Positions 13,234-26,448 of a stretch of DNA of 64,000 nt are shown piece by piece. Origin of the DNA: Oscarella lobularis (taxonomy: Eukaryota > Porifera > Homoscleromorpha > Homosclerophorida > Oscarellidae). Made by a program: the position numbers and the translations under genes. Each line of letters opens with the position of its first letter. The stretch's first letter is position 1. The notes under the pieces are model-generated. The model was given only the letters and a program-made list of their open reading frames with translations. It ran no database searches and was not told the DNA's origin. The stretch lies in NCBI RefSeq assembly GCF_947507565.1, contig NC_089175.1, positions 5,941,733 to 6,005,732 on the forward strand, read 5' to 3'.

Positions 13234-13561
13234 CCTGGCAGAAGGGCTTCTCATGAGACCACTCTCCAGACGAATTGCACGTCATCGATTTTGAACCGAC
13301 AAGATAGAAGCCAGAATTGCAATAAAAACGAACTACTGTCCCAAATGAAGATGAATTAGTTGACATTGTGCCGTTTGACAACAAGCCGAGAAAACGAAAA
13401 GACGTAATACCTAACCAAAATAAGAAAACTCTTCATATGCATATGCACTTCCGTGTTTCTTTCCTGGGACCCGTTTACTTTCGCAGTCTGGTGGCGAATT
13501 CGACAAGCTGCCGGCACCTGGTAACGGAATCGACGCCTATCGAGCGGCTTCCATCGCTGCA
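13234..13561 (-). pseudogene. Two-exon receptor relic (CCP2 3' part and CCP3)
   Basis: Between copies B and C lie a full-length CCP3 exon (13234-13410, 177 nt, with acceptor and donor) and the 3' part of a CCP2 exon (13478 to about 13561). There is no start, no downstream SRCR, membrane or kinase exon. The CCP2 part breaks abruptly into the 3'-flank block that continues to copy C, so this is a recombination leftover. It is closest to the same exons of copies C and I. Confidence 0.75.
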
Positions 13562-13850
13562 AGAGTATTCTCGTTGAGCTCCTCATGGCATTCGATGTCG
13601 AGCTGGAGGATTATATCGCTGCGAGTTCCAGCGCGCAATTTGTTTTCTCAGCGAAAAGGAGGGATTGGATTGCATCCAAGCCTTCGACGCGAAGCAGGAG
13701 CTCCAGAAGATTCGATTCCACTCGTTCTTCGCGTCAGGACATCAGCGCGCGTTAGGTAGATAAACCTTACGAGTGGCTATTCAAGTGTCAACACATCACA
13801 GACCATAAAGTGTACTAAAACAAGAACACACTAATACGAGAGTGCATCTA
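13558..13850 (-). repeat. 3'-flank block of copy C, duplicate of 1,365-1,690
   Basis: Second copy of the block downstream of copy A. It carries the same BAG-like stretch (LLELLLRVEGLDAIQS in one minus-strand frame) and again lacks an intact frame. It joins directly to the truncated CCP2 exon of the relic on its right. Confidence 0.6.
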
Positions 13851-16800
13851 ACATTCCACTGATTCCAGGTCCAATGTAAACATGGCACCATAAAGGTTAA
13901 AATTTTTACTGGCCAGATCTGATGCTCGGTTCTCCTTTAGCTTTTCATCTTCACCCTTTGAAAGCAGCTGAGGCAGTGCCACGGTCATTTCCTTGGCAGC
14001 AGACAGATTCCAATGCGAGTACGGGTCAACAAAGCCGCCGGCACTTGGCTTTACATAATTCATCAACTCTGTCAGATACTCTTCAAAGCGTTGAACAATT
14101 TTTGAAAAAGATAGACGCTCATCGGAATCGCCTGCCCAGCACAGACGCATAATATCGTACCTGCAAAGCAATTGAAAAATAGAAAAAAAGACAAGTCGTG
14201 GAGTCTTACACTTCTAATGGACATTCATTTGGTTTCGCTAGACGCTGGCCTGACATGACAAAAGCAGCTACTTCCTGGTTCGAAACACCTGGATACGGCA
14301 TCATTCCAAGAGTCATCACCTCCCACAAAGTGATTCCAAATGCCCACTTCAATTTAAACGTTATTAGTGTAACAAATAAATCACGACCTCGAGATATTAC
14401 CACATCCGATTTGGTCGTAAAGACAAAGTCAAGGAGGCACTCAGGTGCCATCCATCGAACGGGAAGCTGGCCGCCTTGGCCTGTGCGATAGTAATCCTTC
14501 CCTGCCTTCAGTGCTCTTGACAAACCGAAGTCGCCAACTTTGACTTCCAAATCCCAGTTCACCCTTTAGGAAATAAGGCAATTACAAAGATTTTTTTAAA
14601 ATTCGAGTTGATCTGTACATGCAATTCCTTGCCGCCAAATCTCGATGAACAACTCCATTATGAGAAATGTATTCCATTCCTTTAGCAATGTGCAACGAAA
14701 ATTTGACCAGCTGCTCGAAGAGACCTTTCCTCAACTAAAAGTAAATCAAGGGTAGCTTACATAGCTAATAGAAAATAGCGTTTCAAAACCTGTGGGGGAT
14801 TTTCGTTTCTCGGCGATGCCACTGACCCACCCCGTCTTGGTCGGCGCTTGCGAAGATACGCTTTGAGATCGCCTAGTTCCATGTAGGGTAGAATGATGAG
14901 TGGAGATCGATGATAGGAGCTGGAAGGATCGTCAGACCAACATATACCAAAAAGCTTCATCACGTTGGGATGGTCAAATTGACGCATTTGCAGGCCTTCA
15001 CGAACAAAGTCGTTTACTTCCTTTCGATTCATCTCATCTGGACACAGGTACTAGATGTACCAGCAGTAAGTAGAAAAAATAATGTTTACCTAGCACTGAT
15101 TTTATCGCAACATCTACACCTTCTAGCTTGCCTTTGAAAACAGCTCCAAAATTACCTTTAAAAACAATTAGAAATTATTTTTAACTAAGGAATAACTAAC
15201 TGCTGACCGCGACCAATCTGTTCTTCTTTTTGGATCAGTGACGGCAGAATGACCACGGTATTGATTTCCTTTACAATATCTTCGTCCCAGTAGTCGACTG
15301 TGGGGTTCATTTCAACAACGTCATAGTCAGCTTCGCAATCTAATTAACAGTTGAAAAATATTGCAAGCGCCAATTTATCATATTTTCATACCTGCTAACT
15401 CCTTCCTGCGTGCTAACGCTCCTCTTGCCACGAAGGTAAACACATGAAGCGTCAGAAATGCTGGTAATGTAGCAATAATCACCAGGAACCAGGCCCCTAT
15501 ACTACAGTCCTTTGCCCACAGAAAGCTGCATAAGGATGCAATATAAAACGCAGCAATAAGTGATGCCGTTAGACACTCAATAATCGATCTGCTCTTCAGT
15601 CGACTGTCAAGTCCTCTGCAATACGTTATCCATGTAACAACAGCAATTCCCATAGCAAGTGCAGCATTAAGGCAGTATGAGGAGACAAGTAGAGGACGGG
15701 TGCGAGCATCCTTGCAATGATCCGCCGACTCTTTCCCGCCAATATCCGGAACTAAAACGAAACATGACATAGCCGCTATTGAAATTTCCAGAATCACAAT
15801 GACGGCATTGATAGCAAGTTTAACTGGTAGCCTGGAGAAAATTCGGCCGACGAGGTGAGATACCGTTTCAACAAACAACGGCGCGAAACAGAGAACGGTG
15901 CATAGGTTAATAACAAAATCTACCACCAAAGTTTTGCACTTGAAAGGAGAGAGAACGTTGACAGCAATAAGAACGCCAGCAAGGACAGATGCAGCCGATG
16001 AAATACATAAAGAAATGACGAGTGGAGAAACGATGCTTCGAATGTCAGAAACTCCCAAAGTGCGGGCGGCAACAACGCATAAAATGAGAAGAAGAGATAA
16101 AGCGACGATGGGAACAGTTAGTGCCGGAAAAGCAACAGTGGATGAGCACTCTACAAAACAAAAAATAGGTTATTAACTTATGCAAAAATTACGAGTGCGA
16201 AAATTTAAAGAGACAAGCGCCCTACGTAGTATATAGGTTTGGCAGACGCACTGTACTACTCTAGCTCTTGTTGCACTCTCTCTGATTCATGCCACTAAAT
16301 GACGTCACTTACGCGAGGACAGGACGACGCTAGATTTCTTGCAGAGTGGCGGCTTATCAGACCATCGACCGCTTTCCAAACACGTGATGTTTGACGAACC
16401 AATCAAGTTATACCCATCATCACAAGAAAAGACCAACTGAGTCGCGGTAACGTTTCCGAGAGTTACGGACTGAATCGTCAACAACATATTGGCCGTCGCA
16501 TTGACAGTGGGACATAGACCATCTGAATAGATTACAGTCACACATACTAATGACATTCTGATGCGCTTCACCTTCACAAATCAACGCAACGGTTTCTCTG
16601 TTTTTACATCCGCGCTGGTTAAGACCTTTATCAGAAAGACATTGCGCAAGCACTTGTTCGGATCCATTGCAGCGTAGCCTATTAAGCAGAATCAACTGCT
16701 CACCGGAACCGTAATCGCGATTGAGCCCTGCGAACGCTTCGATAGCCCGTCCCAGTCCGAGCTGACGGCACACGACGTGAGCGTCTTGTAAATCCCATTC

Positions 16801-18934
16801 GTCGTTGCACACTGTACCCCATTCTTTGTGGAACACTTCCAGGCGTCCTTCGACCGACGAAAACCTCGTAGCGACCAGTCGGACAGGAAACGACGGTGTT
16901 TCTATAATAATAACCATGTCTTCCTAACTACGTACAGTATAACTCTCTGGGCACGTGCTCTTACCCAAACAGACGACTCCAACCTTGCACTGTGACCTGT
17001 GCTCTCCTAAGTCTCGGTGGAAGCAGTCTTGAAGACGAGTTTCGGTACCTGAGCATCGTAGATGATCAAGTAGTATGGGACCAGGCCCTGGTCCGAAGTA
17101 TGAACGGAGCTCGAAGCTTGCCGGTAACGTTGAAAAGAGTTGCCGACAAACAACAAACGCTTCTTCCATGCCAAAGCCGTCGTCACAAACGGTTCCCCAC
17201 GACCCGTTATAGTACACTTCAAGTCGACCTTCGTATTTGGAGTCTCCGCCCTCCAGACGAAGATCTAAAGAATAGGCAAACGCATGATAAAGTGCTCAAA
17301 GAACTTGATTTGGGCCTTTAAACGAAAACTCCTGAAAAGCCTATTTCAAGCAAAGCTACTAAACACTCTATTCAAATCTTTTACGTATCAGGTATATACC
17401 GAGGATAGCATGACATCACTGCCCTAGTTGTCAGATGATAACTGCATGACTTTATGTCACACAGTCACATATGTATCTATACCCTTGTTGGCTTCTTAGG
17501 CAATGTCTCACTTTCCTCGTATACTGTACATTGTACGTTATAGACTCCTTACCTGTACAAACAGGGACGGTCCCAGACCAGTTTCCATTCGCGAGACAGG
17601 TTATGGAAGACTTGCCAGCAAGCTCAAGATTTCCGCGACACTCGAAGTGGAGCGTTCGAAAGACAACAAACTTCGAGCCAGAAGTATAATTCTCCCTGCG
17701 GCCATCGGACGACGTCCACCACGCCTCTCCATCTCTTGGGAGCACAATTGGATTACATCGAACCCCTGGGCAAAGACGGTAACACATTTACGCGGAAGCT
17801 AGACAATGAAACCAGACCTTTGCAAGAAGGAGGGTCGTCTGACCACTTGCCTAATAAGCAGACAAGGTTCGCCGAGCCATCGACGACATATCCTTCTTTG
17901 CAAGAAAACGTAACTTCGGTCCCGTTGGTCGTTTGATTTGTGGATATAGCCCCATGAGTAGGTATTCTTCTGCTCAACGATTCGCACGAGATAGAAATGC
18001 CTGCGACAGTGCAATGACGTAGAGACATAAATATATGCAAGTAGCTACGATACCCTGGCAGAAGGGCTTCTCATGAGACCACTCTCCAGACGAATTGCAC
18101 GTCATCGACTTCGAACCGACAAGATAGAACCCAGGATTGCAATAAAAACGAACAACTGTTCCAAATGAAGACGAATTCGTTGACATAGTTCCGTCTGACA
18201 ACAAGCCGAGGAAATGACAAGACGTAATACCTAACCAAAATAAGAGAAAACTCTTCATACGCATATGAACTTCAGTGTTTCTTTTCTGGGACCCGTTTAC
18301 TTTCGCAGTCTGGTGGCGAATTCGACCAGCTGCCGTCTGGTCGGCACCTACTGGTAACGGAATCGACGCCTATCGAGCGGCGCCCATCGCTGCACGCGAA
18401 CTGGACTGTCGCGTTCACTCCGACTTGCACGACGACGCTGGTTCCATTGCTCTTCAACTGCGCGGCGCTTTTCTTCAGCGGATTTCGGATACGTTCACAA
18501 TCTGCGGCCAGAATAGGTTAACTTTCAGGGGAATTTTTAGAACAGTACAGCCGAAAATAACCTTCTCTGCAAATTGCGTTTCCCTCGCACACGACCGACG
18601 CTCCTCTTAGAAAATAACTGCCGTTGCAAAAAAGTTTGCCTACTGCATCATCTGCAGCCGTTTCGTTGGACAGAATGACGTCGCTTTTAATCGTCGGACT
18701 GCAGTCAATTGCCACTAAAAGTAACAATAACGCCATCAGAGACAGATCGAAGGCCGTGCACTGAACATACAGCGGCTGAAGTCGGTTGAATTAGCGTCGG
18801 AGTAGGCACTGAAAACATTGACAAGGAGCAAAATAAGTCTAAAGAAAGGAAGGCAAAGAAAGGAAGGCTTTTAGAACACCGCTATGCTATATTGCTGTCA
18901 ATTAGGAAATCTCTAACTTTAGAATCGTCGTCAT
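13848..18934 (-). CDS. Seven-transmembrane receptor tyrosine kinase with CCP/SRCR ectodomain (copy C)
   Basis: Predicted 1261 aa receptor. Coding exons: 18918-18934, 18771-18838, 18562-18714, 18301-18501, 18054-18230, 17818-18000, 17553-17765, 16965-17264, 16572-16901, 16313-16522, 15392-16150, 15208-15339, 15090-15155, 14790-15037, 14619-14734, 14401-14563, 14210-14346, 13848-14160. Frame is open throughout. CCP1 has lost the ASW segment before its last cysteine, so the conserved sushi tryptophan is missing. SRCR1 is four codons shorter near its last cysteine. CCP3 is full length. The first donor is GTTAGA, weaker than the GTAAGT of most copies, so splicing of the signal-peptide intron is the least certain step. 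The kinase keeps [24 protein letters not shown] and [10 protein letters not shown]. The kinase half is almost identical to that of copy B, which points to recent duplication or conversion. Confidence 0.82.
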
Positions 18935-19384
18935 TGTTGTTGAGTAACAGAACGACGACTTCACTAACAGCCCCTCACACACCTGGGAAGAAATCCTCAC
19001 AAACACCGATCGATGAATCGAATGACTTTGGGCTGGTTTCGACGTCTAGATATATTCGGCTAAGCAGATGGCAGGCTAAATAGGAAGCTTGACCGATTTT
19101 CGGCTTCCCCAGGTTACCCTGCCATCTGCTTAGCCCTTCGTTGGATTCATATGCTTCTGTTCTGTTTTTAGCTTTACGCTCATGAAATCATAACCGATAA
19201 TAGATGTTTTGCTAAGCCTGAAAAATGTTCCTAATTCGGTAGACCCTCTTTTTGACGTCGTTGACCACAAAAACTATCGATTCCCTCCTCTGATCCCGAG
19301 ATCAGAGCCTGGGGGACGAGGCTATCATTACAGGGACAATGAATCTAATTATGATCTAATGGGGGGAGGGGGGTAGCCTCGGTT

Positions 19385-19425
19385 CCAGACCCTCTCTCCC
19401 CCCGATCCTCGGAGAGAGGGTCTGG
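19385..19425. repeat. Perfect 15-bp stem hairpin
   Basis: CCAGACCCTCTCTCC (19385-19399) is the exact reverse complement of 19411-19425, leaving an 11-nt loop. Matching ATTACAGGG and CCCTGTAAC segments lie further out (about 19,335 and 19,435), suggesting a foldback element or MITE. It sits in the spacer right of copy C. Confidence 0.6.
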
Positions 19426-19601
19426 TACGGTACCCCTGTAACTCCGCGTATTATGACGTATGGGAATGGCGGACGAGCTCTACTAAGATCGTTCGTTCGC
19501 ACCCGTTTCGCACGTCCTACAGCTATCCGATTAACTGTTTCGACTGCTTACTCGTTCCTAAAAGCCACTTCTATTCGACCGAGGTCTTCGGAACAGGGGG
19601 G

Positions 19602-19862
19602 GAATCTTTCGCGGAATCGTTTCGTTTCCTCGTTATTTGAGCCGCCAGAAGAAGGCCGGGCCCCTAGAAGGTCGACAAAGTCATCGAAGGAGCGCTATTA
19701 GCTCCGTAACACGTTCCATCTCTATTGCAGCTCGCATTCGACGATCGAGTCCAACACGCGAAACGACTACGCGGCCAACGGTCTCCTCGAATCGCTCGGC
19801 GCCGTCGTTGACGGCGTGGGCGAAATTTTGCACGACATACTGCCGACAGTTTAAAAGCGTTT
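19602..19862 (+). pseudogene. Truncated relic of USP35/38-like exon 1
   Basis: This stretch aligns with the start of the USP gene at 58,630-59,140: the TCTTTCGCGGAATCGTTTCG segment, the CAGAAGAAGGCC segment, GACTACGCGGCCAACGGTCTC, and, after an internal deletion of about 270 nt, GACGGCGTGGGCG through CGTTTAG. Small indels break the frame and none of the USP catalytic exons follow. It is a dead copy of the neighbouring gene's first exon lying inside the receptor array. Confidence 0.8.
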
Positions 19863-20071
19863 AGTCTTTTCCTTCTGTTCTTTCCGCTTTTAGCTTATGA
19901 CATTAGGTTTTGCTCAGCCTACAAGACCCTCGTTTGATGATGTCCACATGGTGAATCAGAGCCTGTTGCCGCGCCAAGTCGACTAAAATGAAACCCTGCG
20001 AGACGACAGACCGTGGCACCAGCAGCTGGCACCAGCGCGCGGTAAGACTATTTAGGTATCCGGGTGATCGC

Positions 20072-20150
20072 ACCTTGTCGACAAAGCGATCGAAGGACTC
20101 TGAAGCCACTGTTAGCTCCGCGTGGACCGCAAGACGTTCGATCCGTGCTC
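20072..20150 (+). pseudogene. Short second relic of USP exon 1
   Basis: GTCGACAAAGCGATCGAAGG followed by GCAAGACGTTC corresponds to USP exon 1 around 58,690-58,740, with an insertion. Shorter traces of the same segment appear at 34,960-35,010, 47,686-47,722 and 53,022-53,048. Confidence 0.55.
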
Positions 20151-20687
20151 GAGCCAGGCTAGATCTGTCTCGGCCTGGAGAGGAGAGAAAGCGAGGCCCC
20201 CCTGACCATGCTGTAGAGACTGGGTTGAGAATGTCTCGCGGGCCCTGCAGATCCAGGGAGAGCTCGAGACTACGATGTACTTCGCGAAATGACATGAGCT
20301 GCCCTATTTATCTCTGGCACTACAATGCACTGTAGTCTATTTCGTTGACTATCAGATGACGTTTTCAGATCTCCTACTGTAGTTCCATGTAGGGTAGAAG
20401 GATGAATGGAGATTGATGATAGGGAAATCGTTTACTTCCCTTCGATTCATCGCATCTGGAATAAGCATATATGTACCAGCAGACCCTTCTTCTAGTATCC
20501 GTGCGTGGACATAACGTACGTAACAACAATTTCAGCCTGAGTGCGGACGTTCATTGGCAATGAAACTATCCTTGCTGCGAACTTCTCCTAATATTTAATT
20601 TACGAAAATTGGTTAATGGCAGGATAAGCGAGGGTAAGGATAAGCGAGGTCCAGATAAGCGGTAGTTGGTTGACTGTCAGATCACTC

Positions 20688-21024
20688 TGTAATCGGCCTC
20701 GTGTACCGGTGAAGGTTGAACGAGACCTCTTCATCACTTCTTCCATGTCTTTATTGATAGCACTTCCACACTCACAGTCACACGGACACAGTTAGACTAA
20801 AAACCTTCTCTTATATAGTGTCCCTGGTGGACAGACCGGTAGGCGTCTGTCCACCCACTTGTACGCCTACACTATCTCCCTAACTCTTACAGCTTCCTAC
20901 TTAGGGCACTTGTCTCCTTTGTGCCTACGCGCCCTATTATTCTGTAATACTATTGTGTGATCGTAGCGCATGCCCATACTCATTCGTGCGTACGCGGAGG
21001 AGCCGAACGGGTCTCCTCGTTACA
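20688..21024. mobile_element. Probable solo LTR (337 bp)
   Basis: The element starts TGTAATCGGCC and ends CTCCTCGTTACA, so it has the TG...CA ends and short inverted termini (TGTAA/TTACA) of a retroviral-type LTR. ACTC flanks it on both sides (20684-20687 and 21025-21028), a plausible 4-bp target duplication. It contains a TATA-like CTTATATAG near 20,812. It interrupts sequence that is continuous (GATCACTCTACGTACT) at the 3' end of copies B and E. No internal coding region is present. Confidence 0.6.
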
Positions 21025-21102
21025 ACTCTTAGAGTCTACGTACTAAAACAGAGTCAACATTCCAAGACATCAATTTCGCCATCGCCCAATGCAAACATGG
21101 CA

Positions 21103-24100
21103 CTAATCTTTTCCACTGGCTGGATCCGATGCTTGTTTTCCACTTACACTTCTGCCCTTTGGCTTTCCATCTTCACTTTTTGAAAGCAGCTGGGGTTGTG
21201 TCACAGTCACTTCCTTGGCAACAGACATATTCCAATGAGAGTATGGGTCCTTATTTGGATTTAGATAATTCCTCAACTCGGTCAGATACTCTTCAAAACA
21301 CTCAGCAATTTGTGGAAAAGATAGACGCTCATCAGGTTCGGCTGCCCAACACAGACCCATAATGTCATACCTGCAAAGCAAGTGAAAAATAGAAAGAAAG
21401 ACAAGTGTTGGAGTCTTACTTACACTTCTAATGGACATTCATTTGGTTTTCCTGGCCGCTGGCCTGACGTGACCAAAACAACTACGTCCTGGTTCGAAAC
21501 ACCTGGATACGGCATCATTCCAAGAGTCATCACCTCCCACAGGGTGATTCCGAATGCCCACTTCAATTTAATTAAAAGTAACTAACTGAAAAATCATGAT
21601 TTAGAGATGCTACGTACCACATCCGATTTTGCAGTGAAGACGAAATCAATGAGGCATTCAGGCGACATCCATCGAACGGGAAACTGACCGCCTTCTCCCG
21701 TGCGGTAGTAGTCCTTCCCTGCCTTCATTACTCTTGATAAACCGAAGTCGCCAACTTTGACTTCCAAATCCCAGCTCACCCTTCATAAAACACACAAGGC
21801 AATTAAAATTATGCATAAAAATGCGTTTCAATTTCTACATGCAATTCCTGGCTGCCAAATCTCGATGAACAACTCCTTTATTAGAAATGTATTCCATTCC
21901 TTTAGCAATATGCAGCGAAAATTTGACCAGCTGCGCCAAAGACACTTTCCTCACCTAAAAAATTGCCTACAAATTTCTGAAAAGTGTGTGAATGTTTCTA
22001 AACCTGTGGAGGATTTTCGTCCGTCAGCGATACTATTGACCCTCCCGGTCGGCGTTTGCGAAGGTACGTTCTGACATCGCCTAGTTCCATGTAGGGTAGA
22101 ATGATGAGCGGAGATCGGTGATAGGGGCTCGATGGATCGTCAGACCAACAGATACCAAGAAGTTTCATCACATTGGGATGGTCAAATTGACGCATTTGAA
22201 GGCCTTCGCGAACGAAGTCGTTTAACTCCCTGCGATTGAACACATCTAGAACAGGTTATACACAGGTATGCATGTACAAACACTAACTAGTACGAGAAAG
22301 AATGCACCTAGCACTGATTTCATTGCAACATCGGCATCGTTCAGCGTGCCTTTGAAAACCGCTCCAAAGTTACCTTTGAAGACCAATGAAAATTAAAAAC
22401 TAAATATTCACCGAACTGCTAACCGCGACCAATTTGTTCATCTTTTTGGATTTGCGAAGGCGAAATGACCACTGTATTGATTTCCTTAACGATATCTTCG
22501 TCCCAGTAGTTGACTGCCGGTCCCAGCTCAACTAAGTCTAAGTCAGCTTCGCGCTGCAAATCTATAAACGACAGGTGAAAAAATATTACAAGTGCCAATT
22601 CATCATTTTTTCATACCTGCTAACTCCCTCCTGATGCGTGTTAACGCTCCTCTTCCCATGAAGGTAAACACATGAAGAGTCAGAAAGGCTGGAAAGGTAG
22701 CTATAGTAACCATGAACCCGGCCCATATGCTGTCGTTTTTTGCCCACAGAAAACTGCATAAGGATGCGATATAAAACGCAGCAAAAAGTGATGCCGTTAA
22801 ACACTCAATAATCGATCTGCTCTTCAGTCGACTTTCAAGTCCTCTGCGATGCGTTATCCACGTGACAACAGCAATTCCAATAGCAAGTGCAGCATTAAGG
22901 AAGTATGAGGAAACAAGTAGAGGACGGGTGCGAGCGTCTATGCAATGATCTTCGGGCTCTTTTTCGCCAACATCTGGAACAAAAATGAAACATGACATAG
23001 CCGATATTAAGATTTCAAAAATCACGATGATGGCATTGATAGCAAGTTTAATTGGTAGCCTGGAGAGAATTCGTCCGACGAGGTGAGCTACCGTTTCAAC
23101 AAACAACAGCGAAAAACAGAGGACGGTGTATAGATTAATAACAAAATCTATCACCAAAGTTTTGCATTTGAAAGGAGAAAGAACGTTGACAGCAATAAGA
23201 ACGCCAGCAAAGACGGATGCGGCTGAAAAAATGAAAAAGATAATGACAAGTGGGGAAAAGATGCTTCGCATGTTAGAAACTCCCAAAGTGCGGGCGGCAA
23301 CAACGCATGCTAGAAGAAGGAGAGAGAAAGCGACAATAGGAGCAGCGAGTGCCGGAAGTTCTGCAAAACAAAAAAAAATAAATAAAAACAAGGCATTAAA
23401 AATAGTCAAACATGAACGAACGCACATGCTTCACGAAAATACTGCGAGTGAGAAAAAAATGAGACGGGCTCCACGCACTGGCCGAGCAAATCAGTTCGAT
23501 AGAGCACCGCACGAATAACGGTTTAGCTAATACGTACTACTCTATAGTCTAGCTCAGGTTGTACTCTCGTTAAATTTCTACCACTTAATCACATAGCTTA
23601 CGAGATTTCTTGCAGACTGGCAGCCTGTCAGACCATTCACCGCTTTCCAAACACGTGATTCTTGAGGAACCAACCAGGACGTATCCATCATCGCAAGAAA
23701 AGACCAATATGGTCGAAGTAACGTTTCCGTGAGTGACCGACTGAATCGTCATTAACGAATTGGCCGTCGCATCGACAGTGGGGCATAGACCATCTACGAT
23801 AAATGGATTACAGTAACACGTACAAACAACATTCTGATGCCCTTCACCTTCACAAATCAGCGCAACGTCTTCTTTGTTCCTGCAAATTTCCTTTGCGCGC
23901 CGATAAATGCCTTTTTCCGAAAGACATTGCGCGAGCACTTGTTCGGAACCTTTACAGCGTAGCTTATTAAGCAGAATCGAATTCTCGCCGGGACCGTAAT
24001 TGTGATCTAGCCCTTTGAGCGCTTTGATGGCCCGTCCCAGTCTAAGCTGACGGCACACGACGTGAGCGTCTTGTATATCCCATTCGTCGTCGCACACCGT

Positions 24101-26047
24101 TCCCCATTCATTTTTGTAGAACACCTCTAGCCGCCCTTCGACCGACGAAAACCCTTCAGCTGCCAGTCGGACAGGAAACGGTGTTTCTGTATGACCACAC
24201 CTTAATTCCTAACTATAACTTCCTACACCGGACACATGCTCTTACCCAAACAGACGACTCCAGCCTCGTTTTCGTTATTGCACTGTGACCTGTGCTCTCC
24301 TAAACCTCGATGCAAACAGTCTTGAAGATGAGTTTCGTTCCCGGAACATCGTAGATCATCGAGTACTACTGGACCAGTCCCGCGACCGAAGAACGAACCG
24401 AATTTGTAATTTGCAGGAAACGTTGAAAAGAGTTGCCGACAAACAACGAACGCTTCTTCCATGCCAAAGCCTTCTTCACAAACTGTTCCCCACGACCCGT
24501 TGTAATACACTTCGAGGCGACCTTCGTATTTGGAGTCTCCTTCCTCCAGACGAAGTTCTAAAGAATGAGCAGTCGCATAATCAAATGCACAGAGAACGTG
24601 GTTAGACGGTATGTAGCTGAGCAACTATTAACGTTAACGGCTTTTCAAACCCTACGCAAATCGTCTAGGTACGTGCACTTGAGCGCGATGAAAAGCGGTA
24701 TAGGATGTATACGCGAATGGCAGAAAAGGAAGAGTGCCATGAGGATCAATCAATCATTTTTCTCCTAGCCAGGCTAATATAAGGCGCTACTGTACAGCTA
24801 CCTTACTTGAACAAATTGGGACGGTTCCTGACCAGCTTCCATTCGCGAGACAGTTTATGGAAGACTGGCCGATAAGCTCAAGTTGCCCGCGGCACTCGAA
24901 GTATAGCGTTCGAAAGGCAACGGATTCCGAGCCGGAAGTATAATTCTCCCTGCGGCCATCGGATGACTTCCACGAAGCTATTCCATCTCGCGGGGGCGTA
25001 ATAGGATTACACCGAACCTCTAGAAAAGAAAACCGCAAAAGAGAGTAATATATTAACTAAGGAAGTTAGCAGAAATGAGCGGAACCTTTGCAAGATGGGG
25101 GGTCGCTTGACCACCTGCCTGACACGCAGATAAGGCTCGCAGTGCCATTGACGACATATCCTTCTTTGCAAGAAAATTTCACTTCGGTCCCATTGGTAGT
25201 TTTATTTGTGGATATAGCCCCGCGTTCTGGTATTCTTATACCCAGCGATTCGCATGAGACGGAAGTGCCTGTGACCGTGCCATCGATGACGTAGAGACAA
25301 AAAAAACATACGGATGCTACGATACCAGAACAAATTGAAAAGGGCTTCTCCTGCAACTCCTCTCCCGAATTAATCTCGTTAGGCGAGAAGCCGAGGAAGC
25401 GACAGGACGTAAGACCTAAGGAGATAAGAGCATATTAAGTTCTTTTATTGGACTCGTCGTTTACTTTCGCAGTCTGGTGACGATTTGCCCGAGGTGCCGT
25501 CCGGTAGGCACCTAATGGATTCGACGCCCACCAAACGTCTTCCGTCGCTGCACGAAAAGCGAACTGTTGCGTTCTCTCCGACTTCCACAGCGACGCTGCT
25601 AGCATTTCTCCCAAATCCCACGGTGTCATTCTTCAGATCTCGAATACGTTCACAGTCGACCCCTGCGGCGCGGGAACTTGGCTAACTTCCAGTGAACTAT
25701 TTCGAGAGTGAAGCAGAACCTTCTCTGCATTGGGAATGTCCAATTGACCAGCTTGCGTTTCCCTCACACACGACCGACGCTCCTCTTAGAAAGTAGCCGC
25801 CGTCGCACAAAAGATTGACCACAGCCGTTTCGTTGTCGCTGTTAGTTGACGGATTGCAGTCAATTGTCACTAGGAAACAAACAATAATGCTTATATTAGG
25901 CAGAAGGTCGTGCATTCAACATACGGCGACTGAAGTCGGTGAACTCGGAGTAGACAACGTTGAAGAGGAAGAAAAGAAGCCTAAGGAAAACATGCTACGA
26001 GATGCCGCGTCGCTATGCCCGCCAAACAGAACTTACTTTAGAAGCAT
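21103..26047 (-). CDS. Seven-transmembrane receptor tyrosine kinase with CCP/SRCR ectodomain (copy D)
   Basis: Predicted 1205 aa receptor. Coding exons: 26037-26047, 25925-25980, 25720-25869, 25465-25662, 25326-25415, 25086-25268, 24807-25019, 24246-24557, 23848-24186, 23602-23793, 22617-23360, 22424-22561, 22308-22373, 22004-22245, 21839-21954, 21618-21780, 21424-21560, 21103-21370. CCP3 is the 30-codon remnant also seen in copy A. The kinase keeps [24 protein letters not shown] and [10 protein letters not shown], with MSPE where most copies have MAPE. A 14-nt deletion near 21,115 shifts the frame in the last exon, so the conserved tail ending in LEC is replaced by a short ending (ASGKD). 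The kinase itself is complete. It is closely related to copies E and F. Confidence 0.84.
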
Positions 26048-26448
26048 TGTGAAGTCACTACATTAGATCGAGAACAGCAAACGCGTAAGGTGCTTGCGCA
26101 GTAGCAAACTAGGTCACACCTGATAACGGTCCCGTAACTCAATTAGCAATTTTCAGCACAGGTTAACGACGTTTTACATCAGCATGCAGTGCTTAAATTT
26201 ATTGTGTATTGATTGAGACGCCTTGTCATACCAAGCGGGTGAAAATGGAACAATAACTTCTGTTCTAATATAGTCCTGTTCTAATATAGTACCTTCTAAG
26301 ATGGCACTATTTTAGAACGGGGTCTATTTTAGATTAGGTGTTAGAAACCCGGTTCTACTTTTTCAGGGGTTCGTGTTTGCAATTACCGTCGCCGTTTCAA
26401 AGCGACGACTATTATCATTTCGACGATAACCAGAAAGCGCTCGAAAAT

